Source: Cordylochernes scorpioides (Eukaryota; Arthropoda; Arachnida; Pseudoscorpiones; Chernetidae). Taken from it: a stretch of DNA of 64,000 nucleotides. The stretch lies in assembly GCA_030710605.1 (NCBI GenBank), contig CP092876.1:66340115-66404114 (forward strand). Direction: 5' to 3'. Below, piece after piece: positions 63,769 through 64,000 of this stretch (its first letter is position 1; each line of letters begins with the position of its first letter). Both the position numbers and the translations under genes were made by a program. The notes beneath the pieces are model-generated. The model saw nothing but the letters and a program-made list of their open reading frames with translations. It searched no databases and was not told the origin of the DNA.

Positions 63769-64000
63769 GAACCTGATGCCAAAATATATTGACTTCATTT
63801 CAATGGCCTATTTGATAACACTAGTACACACACTTTTTCCTTCTCAATATTTGAAAGTTGTTTCTAGTAAATTCCAACCCGTAGATCATGAATATAATCT
63901 TCATTTTTTCAAAATTAGCTCAATTTTCTGTGAAATATTCGAAATTTAAGAAGCTGATGTCATCGCTGTCATTAAAATATTTTGAAGAAATTGACTTTGT

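Overview
This is a eukaryotic window, most likely from an arthropod. It is AT-rich, has intron-style GT/AG boundaries, and is packed with animal-type transposons: R1-like and Jockey-like LINEs, BEL/Pao and Ty3 LTR elements, mariner, Tc1, hAT, Helitron-like repeats and tRNA-derived SINE sequence. I see no bacterial-style operons, CRISPR arrays or replicons. Genus and order cannot be fixed from sequence alone.

Layout. 1-3771: decayed minus-strand LINE whose 5' end abuts a (GA)n tract. 4156-5450: Helitron-like repeats. 5451-16888: a compound LTR structure (LTR, internal, LTR, internal, LTR), with a 1297-bp mariner in the first internal region only. 16889-18259: Helitron-like repeats carrying a U2 snRNA 5' segment, around a mariner fragment. 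18549-19001: foldback MITE copies with a well-formed hammerhead ribozyme between them. 19-22.5 kb: diverged repeats, Helitrons and a tRNA-like segment. 23.7-24.7 kb: two exons of a broken Kv-type potassium channel gene. 25.6-26.9 kb: two Helitrons head to tail. 27-31 kb: Tc1 and LINE remnants and a hAT with nested insertions. 33.1-40.07 kb: a 5S rRNA-derived sequence split by a BEL/Pao element with identical LTRs, itself split by a 5'-truncated LINE. 40-44 kb: Jockey-like LINE, mariner with a solo LTR of the compound family, and Ty3 pol debris holding a tRNA-derived SINE. 44-46.7 kb: LINE copy with a long ORF2. 46.8-48.6 kb: an ORF1-only LINE derivative between (GA)n tracts. 49-50.3 kb: Helitron. 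50.5-56.3 kb: a satellite split by a Ty3 element. 56.6-58.0 kb: an intact single-exon ankyrin-repeat gene. 58-63 kb: Helitron helicase debris, LINE remnants and large foldbacks. 63.5-63.8 kb: a possible terminal exon of an unidentified gene.

Few host genes are visible. The ankyrin gene is the only complete one, and the mariner transposase, BEL/Pao polyprotein and ORF1-only protein are the best-preserved element proteins. The main value of the window is its insertion history: several insertions keep exact target duplications or an empty-site partner, so their order can be read directly. Pieces of small non-coding RNAs (5S, U2, tRNA, hammerhead) recur inside or beside mobile elements.
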